A stretch of DNA of 64,000 nt, taken from assembly GCA_029974595.1 (NCBI GenBank), contig JARKRC010000027.1, positions 124,001 through 188,000 on the forward strand. Reading direction: 5' to 3'. Position numbers and translations under genes: made by a program. Positions 8,384 through 17,286 of the stretch are shown in pieces; positions within the stretch are counted from its first letter, which is position 1; each line of letters opens with the position of its first letter. Source of the stretch: Ereboglobus sp. GTDB taxonomy: Bacteria > Verrucomicrobiota > Verrucomicrobiia > Opitutales > Opitutaceae. The notes under the pieces were generated by a model that searched no databases, had not been told where the DNA came from, and saw only the letters and a list, made by a program, of their open reading frames with translations.

Positions 8384-8764
8384 ATGAAAACATTCCTCCG
8401 CTCCCTCCTCGCCGCCATCGCGCTCATCCTCGCCGCCGGTTCCACGACCGCGACGCTCCACGCGCAGGACGCCGCCATCAAGGCCCGCATGACCCAACGC
8501 CTCCCGCAAATCGACAAACTCAAGGAGGCGGGCGCGCTCGGTGAAAACAATCAGGGCTATCTCGAAGTCCGCGAAAACACTGCCGATGCCGCCGCCGTCG
8601 TCACCGCTGAAAACGCCGACCGCAAAGCCGCCTACGAAGCCATCGCCGCGCAGCAAAAAGTGAGCGCCGTCGAGGTCGGCAAAGCCCGCGCCCGCCAGAT
8701 CGCGCAGCAAAGCAAGCCGGGTGTCTGGATACAGGACGCGCGAGGTAACTGGGCCAAAAAATAA
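8384..8764 (+). CDS. ydbL: YdbL family (DUF1318) periplasmic protein
   Basis: A 126-residue protein with signal peptide MKTFLRSLLAAIALILAAG through TLHAQD. The mature part has the DUF1318 features: KARMTQRLPQIDKLKEAGALGE-like text, then LEVRENTADAAAVVTAEN and NADRKAAYEAIAAQQ. The C-terminus PGVWIQDARGNWAKK matches the usual 'G.w.q...G.W..k' ending. In E. coli YdbL is thought to act as a periplasmic chaperone for YdbH-YnbE assembly. It is the last gene of the trio and is followed by a strong intrinsic terminator. Confidence 0.85.
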   Translation: MKTFLRSLLAAIALILAAGSTTATLHAQDAAIKARMTQRLPQIDKLKEAGALGENNQGYLEVRENTADAAAVVTAENADRKAAYEAIAAQQKVSAVEVGKARARQIAQQSKPGVWIQDARGNWAKK

Positions 8765-8772
8765 TCTCCAAG

Positions 8773-8809
8773 GGCGCAAGCTGCACTTAAGGCTTGCGCC
8801 TCTATTTTT
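8773..8809 (+). terminator. Rho-independent terminator of the ydbH-ynbE-ydbL operon
   Basis: A perfect 9-bp GC-rich stem (ggcgcaagc 8773-8781, gcttgcgcc 8792-8800) with a 10-nt loop is followed by tctattttt. It lies 9 nt after the ydbL stop, so the following receptor gene needs its own promoter. Confidence 0.85.
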
Positions 8810-8837
8810 GCCCTGATGTTAAGCGTGTTTTTAAATA

Positions 8838-10742
8838 ATGAAAACATCTGCATATTTCGCCTTCTGTGCTTTTGGGCTGTCGCTTGTCCCGGTTGCGGCC
8901 GTTCTGCCGGCGCAAACGGAGCCGTCCGACATCGTTTCCCTGCCGAAAATGGCGGTTTATTCGCAGCGCGTGGCGTTGCAGGAGCCGTCCACGGCGGCAT
9001 TTGCCATGCCGGTGTCGGCGCTGGGCTTCGAGCCGCTCGTTGACGTGCAGGCGCGCAATATCGGCGAGGCGCAGGCCGACGTCACGATCCGCGGGGGCAT
9101 TTTTGAAAACACCGGTTTTCGCGCCGGAGCCGCGCCGCTCCATGATCCGCAGACCGGGCATTATTCCGCCGAGATTCCCATCGCCCCGGCGATGCTCGCC
9201 GCGCCGTCCATCTTCACCGGCGCGGACAACGCGCTCGGCGGCTGGAACGCGAACGCCGGCACCATCGCCTACCAATGGCGGCGCATTACGACCTCCGGCA
9301 TGGCGGGCGCCGCCGCAGGCAGTCACGACACCGTGCGCGGCGAGTTTTACCAAGGCTACGCCGCGCCCGATTCCGCAAGTCTGGCCGGACGCCGGCTCGC
9401 ATTCGATGTTGCGGCGGCGTGGGCGGATTCCAACGGCTCGCGGCCTTGGGGCGAGTCGCGTTTTGCGCGTTACAACGCGCGCCTTCAGCTCGCCGGCGAC
9501 AAGGGGCAGACCGATCTTTTTGTCGGCCGCCAGGACAAGTTCATAGGCTGGCCGAACCTCTACACGCCCTACGCCAACGTGTATGAAACCGACGACCTGC
9601 GCACCACGCTCATCGCGCTGAACCATGTCGAAAAGCTCCCCGAAAACGGCGACTACATCGCCGTCGGCGGCGCGTGGCGGCGCAACGAGGATCACTATGT
9701 CTTCAACCGCGCCGACCCCGGCGCCTACAACCCCGCCTTCGCGACCGGCCCCGCCTGGCACACCACCCGCGCGTGGAGCGCGGGCGCGGAAGCGCTCGTA
9801 TCCACAAACAGGATACGCTGGCGCGCCTCGGCGGCCTTTGTCGCCGACGAACTCGAATCGACCTCGCTCGTTTACGGACGATTCAATTCGCGCAGTTACT
9901 ACAAGCTCACACTCGCGCCGGAGCGCGTCTGGACGCTCGGCGACGCGCGCACGCTCACCGTCCGCGCCGGTGTGTCCCTCGACGACACGAACCGCGACGA
10001 CGCGGCCTGGTCGCCCGTCGCCGCCATCGAGCTTCGCGGTCTCGGCAGGCATGTTGACCTGCTCTATTTTTCCTATGCCGCCTCGTCGCAGGTGCCCAAT
10101 TACACCGCGCTCAACTCACGTCCGTCCGCCGGACTTTTTCGCGGCAATCCAAACCTCGGGCGCGAGGACGCAAACAACTTCGAGCTCGGCGTGCGTGCCG
10201 CATGGGGCGCGTGGAGGTTTGACGCCGCCGGCTTTTACCGGCGTGACAACAACCTTGTTGACTGGGTTTACAGCGCCAGCCTCCCAAACGCCCGCGCCGC
10301 GAGTCCCGTTGACGTGGACACGCTCGGCTTCGAGCTGACCGCGCGCTATCCGGCGAAGTGGGGCGAGCTGGTTTTCGGCTACACCGCGCTCACGAAGGAT
10401 TCCGACTACGGCGCGCTTTCCGGTTCTGTTGACGCCAGTTTCTACGCGCTCAACTACGCAAAACACCGCCTCACCGCCGCCGTCGTTTTGCGTCCGTGGC
10501 AGGGCTGGGAAATCCGTCTCGACAACGAAGCGCGCCTGCAACAACCCAACGCCCTCCGCCGTTCTTCCGACGAAGCGCTGCTCACTTCGGGTGCGATTTA
10601 TTACACGCCGTCGATCAATGGCTGGCGCGGCCTTCGTCTCTTCGCGCAAATCACGAATGCCTGGAACTCCGATTTCGAGGAATCCCCCTCCGTCCCCGCC
10701 GCGCGCCGCCAGTGGTGCGCGGGCGTGATGGCGGCGTGGTGA
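8838..10742 (+). CDS. TonB-dependent receptor, small barrel type
   Basis: A 634-residue outer-membrane receptor. The signal peptide ends near AAVLPAQ, and the plug (about residues 40-150) includes DVTIRGGIFENTGF and NALGGWNANAGTIAY. The rest alternates in beta-barrel fashion, with SSQVPNYTALNSRPSAGLFRGN close to the conserved 'a.g...p....l.g.pnL..E' region of BtuB/FecA-like barrels, and ends in Trp (MAAW). The size is BtuB-like, but I see no cobalamin riboswitch upstream, so the ligand is unassigned. It begins 28 nt after the ydbL terminator and is transcribed alone. Confidence 0.85.
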   Translation: MKTSAYFAFCAFGLSLVPVAAVLPAQTEPSDIVSLPKMAVYSQRVALQEPSTAAFAMPVSALGFEPLVDVQARNIGEAQADVTIRGGIFENTGFRAGAAPLHDPQTGHYSAEIPIAPAMLAAPSIFTGADNALGGWNANAGTIAYQWRRITTSGMAGAAAGSHDTVRGEFYQGYAAPDSASLAGRRLAFDVAAAWADSNGSRPWGESRFARYNARLQLAGDKGQTDLFVGRQDKFIGWPNLYTPYANVYETDDLRTTLIALNHVEKLPENGDYIAVGGAWRRNEDHYVFNRADPGAYNPAFATGPAWHTTRAWSAGAEALVSTNRIRWRASAAFVADELESTSLVYGRFNSRSYYKLTLAPERVWTLGDARTLTVRAGVSLDDTNRDDAAWSPVAAIELRGLGRHVDLLYFSYAASSQVPNYTALNSRPSAGLFRGNPNLGREDANNFELGVRAAWGAWRFDAAGFYRRDNNLVDWVYSASLPNARAASPVDVDTLGFELTARYPAKWGELVFGYTALTKDSDYGALSGSVDASFYALNYAKHRLTAAVVLRPWQGWEIRLDNEARLQQPNALRRSSDEALLTSGAIYYTPSINGWRGLRLFAQITNAWNSDFEESPSVPAARRQWCAGVMAAW

Positions 10743-10751
10743 CGGAGTGGG

Positions 10752-10883
10752 CGAGGCTTCGCCTCGTCGGGCGGCGGGGACGCCGCCCCTTGTCGCACGC
10801 GTTGTTTGGAAATTTATTTGAATGCCACGCCCTCGGAGCACTCGGGCTTTTTCACCTTTCACACTTCACATAAAGGTGCCCGA
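10752..10883. terminator. Convergent gap with stem-loops and a short TTCAC array
   Basis: The gap between two converging genes has three stems: cgaggc/gcctcg (10752-10766), an 8-bp stem gggcggcg/cgccgccc (10769-10788), and an outer tcgggc/gcccga pair (10842-10883). The last encloses three 7-nt units, TTTTCAC, CTTTCAC, ACTTCAC (10849-10869), the same word family as 28757-28905. It probably acts as a bidirectional terminator, although T-runs are weak. Confidence 0.45.
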
Positions 10884-10890
10884 AGGCGCC

Positions 10891-11745
10891 TCATGCGAAC
10901 GTGCGCAGGCGCTTCATCACGTCGGCGTGGTATTCGGCGAGCACGGTTTCCATGAAAGCGTCGATTGTCGGGCCGCCGTCCTGGATGAGCGGCGTGATGT
11001 CGATCGACCAGGTAATGCCCGCCATCTTGTCGCTCGAATGCGAGGCGTTATAAGTAGCGTGCGCGGCGCGGCGGCCAAGCGTCGCGAGGTCGTAGCGTTT
11101 GCCGCCGCTGATTTGTGAATCGAAAACCTTCAGCAACTCGGCGGCGAGCTCGGGCCTGCGTCCGGCGTCGAGCGCGACCTTGCGCGACTCGGGCAGCCAG
11201 TCGAGATCGCGCCAGACTTCGCAGCCGAGCACGCGCGCGGGACGCTGCGCGGCGGGCAGCGAGCAGATCGCGTCGATGCTGCGGCGGAGGACGGCGATGT
11301 GCGTGTCATGCTTGTCGGCGGGATTGTGCAAGTAGACGACCTGCGGACGGCAGCCGGCAAAAATCTGGCGCAAATCGGCGGCGACGCCGGGATTCGCGGA
11401 TTGTTTCACGTCGGCGCTCGTGTGGCGGAGCTGGAGCTGGATGGCGTAATGGCCGAGCGCGGCGGCCTTGCGCTGCTCCTCGCGGCGCACTTCCTGCATT
11501 TGCTCGTCGGTGTAGTGCGCATACGGGCCGATGCGCGAGGAACCGGCGCCGTTCGTCACGACCACGCCGCCGAACGCGCGCGTCTGCGGCTCCTCAAGGC
11601 AGTCAACTATGCCCGCGTGCGCCATGATTTCGATGTCGTCCTGATGCGCGGCCACGCAGAGATGCGTGACGCGGGCGAGGGCGGCTTCGGGCGCGGTTTT
11701 TTCATCTGGAACGTAAATGTCGGCGTCTGATCTTGTGAATTTCAT
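10891..11745 (-). CDS. PIG-L family (LmbE-like) deacetylase
   Basis: A 284-residue cytosolic protein with the PIG-L zinc site: AHQDDIE near residue 33 (family AH.DD.E) and the second-shell HNPADKHDTH near residue 150. Family members hydrolyse N-acetyl groups from GlcNAc-containing substrates such as GlcNAc-PI, GlcNAc-Ins, bacillithiol precursors or chitin oligosaccharides. Here it lies beside a ROK kinase and near two GH20 hexosaminidases, which favours an amino-sugar substrate. It is the second gene of a minus-strand pair, 67 nt after the kinase. The catalytic Asp and His positions appear intact. Confidence 0.85.
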   Translation of the reverse strand: MKFTRSDADIYVPDEKTAPEAALARVTHLCVAAHQDDIEIMAHAGIVDCLEEPQTRAFGGVVVTNGAGSSRIGPYAHYTDEQMQEVRREEQRKAAALGHYAIQLQLRHTSADVKQSANPGVAADLRQIFAGCRPQVVYLHNPADKHDTHIAVLRRSIDAICSLPAAQRPARVLGCEVWRDLDWLPESRKVALDAGRRPELAAELLKVFDSQISGGKRYDLATLGRRAAHATYNASHSSDKMAGITWSIDITPLIQDGGPTIDAFMETVLAEYHADVMKRLRTFA

Positions 11746-11812
11746 GGGTGCGGGTGGTTTGTGGTTTTTTCTGTGCGTGTTTTGAGTGATTCGGAAGCAG
11801 GCCGGGATTTTT

Positions 11813-13207
11813 TTATTTCAGCGCGGGCAGGCTCGCAGCGGCGATTGCCTGGCCGTGACGTTTGTCTTTTTCGTCGGGCATGCCCAAGCGGATGCGTTCG
11901 GCGTATTCGGGAAATTCCCCGCGCAGGACTTCGCGCGCGCGTTCGAGGATGCGCTCGCCACCCTCGCCCGATGTCACGCGGCCGAGCACGAGCAGGTGGC
12001 GCACGTCGTAAAAATCGGCATAGTGCGCAACGGCGTAGCCGAAGCACACGCCGATCGAATCATAGATGGCCGCCGCGCGCGGATCGCCCGCGGCCATGGC
12101 TTTTTGCACTTCGACGAGGCGGTCGGCAAACGGCATCGAGTCGGCAAAATCGAAACCGGCCTTGGCCGCAAAACGCGCCACGCCTTGCTGCGAAAAATAC
12201 TGCACGCCGCAACCCAGGTCGCCCGACCATTCGTCGCGGGGCGCGCCCTCGCGGTAATCGACGGGTGCGAAGGCGAGCTCGTTGAGCCACGGTGTGATAG
12301 CGCCGTCTGGCCGCACGTAACCGCCCGCCATGCTGGTGCCCATCGAGACGCCGAGCACGGCGTTGTCGCCGAGCGACATCGAGCCGGCGAGCGCGGTGAC
12401 CTCGCCGTCGTTGACGACCTCGAACGGCACCCCGCCCCAGCGTTCCTGCAGGGTGAAAAACATGCGGCGGATGTGTTTTTCGAAAAGCTCCGGCGGCACG
12501 CCGCGGAAGAGCGAGGCGACGCGCACCTCGTTGTTCACATACACGCCCGCCGAGCTGCCGCCGATCGCGTCAACACGGGGCAGGTGCGCCGCGGCGCGCT
12601 TGAGCGAATCATGCACGCCCTCGATGTGATACGCGGGGTCCTTTTGGAAATACGGATCCCAAGGGATTTCCTCGGAGAAAACGACCTTGCCGTCGATCAC
12701 GGCGGCGGCCTTGCGGTCGCTGCCGCCAAGGTCAAAGCCGATGCGGCAGCCTTCGAGATGGCGGCCCATTGGGAGGCCTGCAACGCGCTCCTGCGGCATG
12801 TCGTCGGGCGAGGCGGTGGCCACGATTTCAAACGGGCGGCCGTAAACCTTTTCGCCCATGAATTCGCCGTCGAAGGCGCGTTCACCCTGCGGTCCGTAGG
12901 CGTGGGCCAGCGCGCGGGCGATTTCCGGCGCGCCCTGCACGACGACGCGGCAGCCGCCTTTTTGCCAGAGCAGGAATTTCAAGAGCCGCTCGGCGTATTT
13001 GAAATTCAACGCCGCCGCGGGATGCGCCTCGGCGAGCACGCGACTGTCGTGGCGCGTCACGGTGCCATCGGCCTGCACAAGCGCGAGCGCGAACGGGCGC
13101 GACGCCGGATCTGCGGCGGCGAGTTTTTTATACGCGCGGTTCCAAAGCGGAGCGGGCAGATAATCGGTGTCGAGGGCGGGAATATATCGGGGAGCGATGG
13201 ATAACAT
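11813..13207 (-). CDS. ROK-like sugar kinase, long form lacking the Cys zinc motif
   Basis: A 464-residue ASKHA-fold kinase. The phosphate-binding motif is FDLGGSDRKAAAV near residue 160, the catalytic acid lies in EVVNDGEVTALAG near residue 270, and the second glycine loop is GVSMGTSMAGGY. It is about 150 residues longer than ordinary ROK kinases, with an extra N-terminal region. The usual ROK zinc motif C.CG..GC.E is absent; the equivalent place reads DLGCGVQYFSQQG. The ATG at 13207 is used because upstream codons are low-complexity non-coding. With the neighbouring PIG-L gene it probably phosphorylates an amino sugar or a related hexose; the substrate is inferred from context. Confidence 0.75.
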   Translation of the reverse strand: MLSIAPRYIPALDTDYLPAPLWNRAYKKLAAADPASRPFALALVQADGTVTRHDSRVLAEAHPAAALNFKYAERLLKFLLWQKGGCRVVVQGAPEIARALAHAYGPQGERAFDGEFMGEKVYGRPFEIVATASPDDMPQERVAGLPMGRHLEGCRIGFDLGGSDRKAAAVIDGKVVFSEEIPWDPYFQKDPAYHIEGVHDSLKRAAAHLPRVDAIGGSSAGVYVNNEVRVASLFRGVPPELFEKHIRRMFFTLQERWGGVPFEVVNDGEVTALAGSMSLGDNAVLGVSMGTSMAGGYVRPDGAITPWLNELAFAPVDYREGAPRDEWSGDLGCGVQYFSQQGVARFAAKAGFDFADSMPFADRLVEVQKAMAAGDPRAAAIYDSIGVCFGYAVAHYADFYDVRHLLVLGRVTSGEGGERILERAREVLRGEFPEYAERIRLGMPDEKDKRHGQAIAAASLPALK

Positions 13208-13397
13208 GGGAAAATGCGGTGGTTGATGCTCGGTGCTGTTGTAACAAAAATCGCCCTTTCTGAAAATTGCCCGAACGATTATGTTTTTAGCAAAAATGAC
13301 AGTCACGGGACGCCGTGCGCCCGGCTCCGCGGCGCGCAAGTTGGTTCTTGTTTGCACGGAAATCGGCGTTATTCTTCGGAGTAGAAAGGTTTATCCC

Positions 13398-13946
13398 ATG
13401 AAGAAAAATCCCGAAAGTGTTTCATTGACCGCCGCGCTCGCATGCCTGTTTGCGATTTGCGCGCTCATCCTGTCCGCCGGTTGCAGCCAGCCCGATCCGC
13501 GCACGATGCCGATCACAGCGGCGACGCCGGAGGATTTCGCCGAATGGAAAAACACCGCCGTCCAAAAAATCACGGGGCCCGAGATGCACGAATTCGAATC
13601 CTGCGTAAACGAAATCCGCATGGGCATCATGCAGCGCAGGGAGGCCACGGGCGCCGGGCCGATCGCGCAGAAACTGTGCGGCTACATCGACGGAAAAACG
13701 ATGCGCGAGGTGATCGTGATGGGCCACAACGCGACCATCGCCTGGGTGACAAAGGAAATCGCCTTTCAGCGCGCGAACATCGCAAAGACCGAGGAAGCCT
13801 TGCGCGGCCCCGGCAGCGACTCGGCCAAGCAGGGACTCCGCGATTACCTGGCGACGGCAAATGACAATGTCGCAAAACTCGAAGCCCGCCTCGCAAAAGC
13901 AAAAGCGCGCCTCGCGGAACTCCGGACGATCCCGACGACCCCGTAA
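13398..13946 (+). CDS. Lipoprotein, copy 1 of a duplicated module
   Basis: A 182-residue protein. The signal is MKKNPESVSLTAALACLF followed by AICALILSAGC, lipobox LSAGC. The mature part has ATPEDFAEWKN, a Cys in FESCVNEIRMGIMQRR, and a C-terminal coiled-coil AKLEARLAKAKARLAEL. The family is not recognised. The start at 13398 follows gtagaaagg, a good ribosome-binding site. A close relative lies at 24437-24973 (there with a stop) and a decayed piece at 14768-14960. It is followed after 58 nt by the methyltransferase-like gene, so the two probably form a functional pair at the cell surface or periplasmic face. Confidence 0.75.
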   Translation: MKKNPESVSLTAALACLFAICALILSAGCSQPDPRTMPITAATPEDFAEWKNTAVQKITGPEMHEFESCVNEIRMGIMQRREATGAGPIAQKLCGYIDGKTMREVIVMGHNATIAWVTKEIAFQRANIAKTEEALRGPGSDSAKQGLRDYLATANDNVAKLEARLAKAKARLAELRTIPTTP

Positions 13947-14004
13947 AGCTGTGCCCTCGATACAAACGCCCCGCCACCTCGCCAATAAACCTGTTGATCT
14001 AAAG

Positions 14005-14703
14005 GTGAATAACGCCCAAGAAGCCAGGACCACCGAAAACATGAGAATGTCCAACCAGGAAATCGCGTTCTTCACCGAAGAAATCAGCTTATCCACAAGC
14101 TATCTGGAATACGGTTCTGGCGGCAGCACCAAACTTGCGGTGCGTCAGGCGTCCGTCAGAAAAATTACTTCTGTGGAGTCGGATCCCGGGTTCCTTGATT
14201 CCGCCGTCCTCCCCGATTCGGAGGTTCAAAAGGCGATTCTAGATTCGCGTTTGAGCTTTCTGGTCCCCGACATCGGACCGACGGGAGAATGGGGGATCCC
14301 CAAGGATTCCACGGCGATCCATCTCTGGCCCAACTATGCGCTGTGTCCATACTTGCACGGCAGCATCACGCCGGACCTGATTCTGGTGGACGGCCGGTTT
14401 CGGGTGGCTTGCTGTCTTGTCGCCGCGTTACAGGCCCCGGCGGCGACGGTCTTGGTTCACGATTACACTATACGCCGCCACTACCACATCCTGGAAAACT
14501 ATTTTGAAATCGAGAAGCAGGTGGACACTCTCGTAAAATTTCGCCGGTTGCAGAACTTCAATGCCCGATCCGCCAGAAATCTTCTGAAGAAATATTTATA
14601 TTCACCCTGCGACGACCGGCAGACTCCCCACGCGCGCTTTTTCCGTTTCCTCTCAAACGCGAGACGAAGTCTGAAAAGGCGATGGAAATCGAAAAAGGAT
14701 TGA
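14005..14703 (+). CDS. SAM-dependent methyltransferase-like protein, copy 1
   Basis: A 232-residue protein with Rossmann methyltransferase-like motifs: a glycine-rich loop LEYGSGGSTKLAV near residue 36, the acidic strand end VESDPGFLD, the LILVDGRFRVACCL strand, and VHDYTIRRHYHI. A basic C-terminal tail (RRSLKRRWKSKKD) follows. The GTG at 14005 aligns exactly with the ATG of copy 2 at 25042, so both proteins are 232 residues. The last 60 residues of the copies are nearly identical. There is no signal peptide. The family occurs as conserved hypothetical proteins; catalytic activity and substrate are unknown. Confidence 0.7.
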   Translation: MNNAQEARTTENMRMSNQEIAFFTEEISLSTSYLEYGSGGSTKLAVRQASVRKITSVESDPGFLDSAVLPDSEVQKAILDSRLSFLVPDIGPTGEWGIPKDSTAIHLWPNYALCPYLHGSITPDLILVDGRFRVACCLVAALQAPAATVLVHDYTIRRHYHILENYFEIEKQVDTLVKFRRLQNFNARSARNLLKKYLYSPCDDRQTPHARFFRFLSNARRSLKRRWKSKKD

Positions 14704-14767
14704 AGCAAGCAATCCGGGTATTATTAATAAAATGAGCGTAAGTCATGATATATTAATTATCTGCCAG

Positions 14768-14960
14768 CTTCCCTTGTTTGCGATCTGCGCATTCATTCTC
14801 TCCGTCGGTCGCAACCACAAAGACCGAGAAATTCTTGCGTAGCGGCGGCAACGACTCAGTCAAGCAGGGCCTCCGCAATTATCTGGCGACGGCAGACGAC
14901 AATATCGCAAAACTTGAAGTGCGCCTCGCTGAACTAGAGAGCACCCTGGCGGGCGGATAA
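14768..14960 (+). pseudogene. Internally deleted remnant of the duplicated lipoprotein
   Basis: The sequence near 14775-14815 encodes LFAICAFILSVG, matching the signal peptide of the 13398 lipoprotein. It runs after a deletion directly into the C-terminal part (GGNDSVKQGLRNYLATADD then NIAKLEVRLAELES). A stop at 14839-14841 and loss of the lipobox Cys confirm decay. It shows that a second lipoprotein once followed the methyltransferase-like gene. Confidence 0.7.
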
Positions 14961-15008
14961 AATATTTACCCGGTTCGCATCTCTTGTCATTGCATCTTTG
15001 CCAAAATA

Positions 15009-15365
15009 TTAGTGCGCAAGGCGGATAAACGTCTTTCTCCACTCCAGCGCCTGTGCGCCCAACTCCCGATGACCGCAGGTCAGGTACACATCGGTGAAAC
15101 CGAGCAGCGCGAGACGCGCGGCCAGCTTTTCGGGCGCTCCGGCGTAATCTTTCACCGTACGCGATTCATACACATAGACTCCGCTGCGAAACACTCCCTG
15201 CGTCTGGATCGTGCCTCGAAACTGTGCATCTCTTTCCAACATCGCCGGCGTGAGGCCGGCGGCGCCTTCGGGAAAACGCGCGTCCGCCGCGCGTGCCGCG
15301 CCGATCCAAACCGAAAAAGTCACCAACAACAAGGCGTGGAACCGATATATACAATACAGGCTCAT
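15009..15365 (-). CDS. Short exported protein, probably truncated
   Basis: An 118-residue protein with signal peptide RFHALLLVTFSVWIGAARAA. The mature part is RFPEGAAGLTPAMLERD and GFTDVYLTCGHRELG. The ending EKLAARLALLGFTDVYL and then EWRKTFIRLAH resembles the first beta-alpha unit of a TIM-barrel domain, cut off at the stop. The start ATG overlaps the upstream hexosaminidase stop by one base (TGATG), so translation is coupled. Its stop lies about 50 nt from the decayed lipoprotein remnant, so truncation by the duplication event is likely. Function unknown. Confidence 0.55.
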   Translation of the reverse strand: MSLYCIYRFHALLLVTFSVWIGAARAADARFPEGAAGLTPAMLERDAQFRGTIQTQGVFRSGVYVYESRTVKDYAGAPEKLAARLALLGFTDVYLTCGHRELGAQALEWRKTFIRLAH

Positions 15366-17272
15366 CACTCCAGCTCCCTGATCATGATATTCCTGCATTG
15401 TTTCACGCGATCCGCGGGCATCAAGCGTATGGGGCCGCCTTGCATGGCGGCATCACTGACCGACCACGCCATGCAGCCGTCAACGGTAAGCGTGATGACA
15501 GAACCTCGCGCGGTCAGCTCGTAACTGTGCCAGCCTTTCAAATCGCGCAACGACCGCATAAGCACATGCCCCGGCGGCGGCGTCACCGGCACGGGATATC
15601 CACCGCGCACCGTGATGCCGCAAAAACCGGGTGTGGTTTCCGTATCGAGCTCAAAGGTGAGGATAAAATCACGGTATTCTTTCGCACTCTCCAGCGGATC
15701 CGCGCCCCTTTTCGCATCTTCAAACAACGGCACGGCCGGGCGTCTGTACTCGGGCGAGACGCCCAGTTGCGCCAAGCGCCGTTCATGCACGGGCCAGCGC
15801 GCCTCGAAATCCGCCAAGTCACCGGCGCGGCCCTCGGACCAGAGCGTTTCGGCCACGCAAAGCGCGCGTGGATACAACCGTTTTTCGACAAGACCCTGCT
15901 CCGTTGCCCACATGCAGGCCTGCCCGCCGAGGATCAACGCGCGCGGCGGAAGTTTTGCATATTTCACCCTGGCCGCGCCGGGTCTCGGGTCTTCGGCGCC
16001 AAAAAGCGTGGGATTCCAGTCCCTTACGGCGGAGAGCGCCACGCCCTCCCTAACGCCAAACGATGTCAAGTAAAGCGGCGCATAAGAGGAGTTGATCATG
16101 GTATATCCCGCCGCAGCCAGCGCTTGGGCGTTTTTATGATTTGTCCATGCATGAATGGTGATTTCCCGCGGAGGCATTGGCTCGACGCCGGGGTGGATGG
16201 CGTCATTCCAGACAATGAGCTTTTTGCCGTTCCGTTTCGCAATATCATTCAGATCCATGACAAAGGTATGATAAAATGCATCCAGCGTGGCCACGCCCTT
16301 GGCCTTCATGCGCAGCTGGCAATCCGGGCAATCTTTCCAACGCTTGATCGCAAAAGGCTCGTCGGCGCCCAAATGCAGGTAGCGCGACGGAAATATCGCC
16401 GCGACCTCCGCAATCACCTTCTCCATAAACTCCCACGTAAACGCTTTTCCCGGGCAAAGGATGCTATCGTTCATCTCGCGCGTCCTGCCCTCGCAATCAA
16501 GCTGCGGATAGGCCGCGATCTCGGCATGCGAATGCCCCGGAAAATCCAGTTCCGGCACAATTTCCACGCCATAACGCGCGGCGTATTTTACAAGCTCGCG
16601 CAACTCATCCTGCGTATAAAATTTCTCGCCGGGGCGATTGCATTTTGGAAACGCCTTTGTCTCGAACGCCCACGACTGATCGTCGATCAGGTGCAAATGG
16701 AGCATGTTCATTTTATAAGCCGACATCACGCGAATCGTGCGCCGCACAAAATCCAGTTCGAGAAACGAGCGCGAGGGATCGAGCATGAGCCCGCGCCAGG
16801 TGCGCGCAGGCTGGTCGTTGATGGACGCATGACCGATATAATATTGCCCATTCTCGCATTCGATTCCCTGGAGAAGTGTCTGCGCGCCCCAAAGGAGACC
16901 TTCGGTCGAAGACGACGCCACGACAATACCCTTCCCTCCAACCTCCAAAGAATAAGACTCACGGGCGCAGACGTCCGCCGAAGACGGGGTCTGCAATATA
17001 AATGTCACCGCGCCAGGCTCGATGGCATCGGAGGCGGCCAGCTTGCAGGCAAGCGAGGTCTGCTCCTTGAGCGCTTCCGCAAAGACCTCGGCGATTTCGC
17101 GGACGCGACTGGGGGACTGCGCAGGGACGCTCACGCGCAGTCCGGGCTTGAGCAGTTCGCGGCCCGCGCCTTGTTCGAGGCGGAGGGGCTTGGGCATCAT
17201 TGTATCGAAGCCCGCTGCGTGCGCGAGAATCGCGGCGGCAATATACAAAAAGAGGGTGATTGCTCGCCGCAT
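15365..17272 (-). CDS. Beta-N-acetylhexosaminidase, GH20 (copy nearer the receptor)
   Basis: A 635-residue exported enzyme. The signal is MRRAITLFLYIAAAILAHA. The N-terminal GH20b-like domain spans about residues 25-145, followed by the GH20 barrel with HLHLIDDQSWAFE and the catalytic Asp-Glu pair in HLGADEP. About 130 residues after the barrel are beta-rich and may bind carbohydrate. GH20 enzymes release terminal GlcNAc or GalNAc by substrate-assisted catalysis in which the Asp orients the acetamide. It starts 14 nt after the TonB receptor stop, so they share an mRNA. Probable job is trimming imported amino-sugar oligosaccharides in the periplasm. Confidence 0.9.
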   Translation of the reverse strand: MRRAITLFLYIAAAILAHAAGFDTMMPKPLRLEQGAGRELLKPGLRVSVPAQSPSRVREIAEVFAEALKEQTSLACKLAASDAIEPGAVTFILQTPSSADVCARESYSLEVGGKGIVVASSSTEGLLWGAQTLLQGIECENGQYYIGHASINDQPARTWRGLMLDPSRSFLELDFVRRTIRVMSAYKMNMLHLHLIDDQSWAFETKAFPKCNRPGEKFYTQDELRELVKYAARYGVEIVPELDFPGHSHAEIAAYPQLDCEGRTREMNDSILCPGKAFTWEFMEKVIAEVAAIFPSRYLHLGADEPFAIKRWKDCPDCQLRMKAKGVATLDAFYHTFVMDLNDIAKRNGKKLIVWNDAIHPGVEPMPPREITIHAWTNHKNAQALAAAGYTMINSSYAPLYLTSFGVREGVALSAVRDWNPTLFGAEDPRPGAARVKYAKLPPRALILGGQACMWATEQGLVEKRLYPRALCVAETLWSEGRAGDLADFEARWPVHERRLAQLGVSPEYRRPAVPLFEDAKRGADPLESAKEYRDFILTFELDTETTPGFCGITVRGGYPVPVTPPPGHVLMRSLRDLKGWHSYELTARGSVITLTVDGCMAWSVSDAAMQGGPIRLMPADRVKQCRNIMIRELE

Positions 17273-17286
17273 GATAATCTATAGAA

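Noticed and set aside
8766-8837. Cobalamin riboswitch before the 8838 TonB receptor
   Set aside because: The gap is only about 70 nt and is filled by an intrinsic terminator; no B12-box-like sequence is present.
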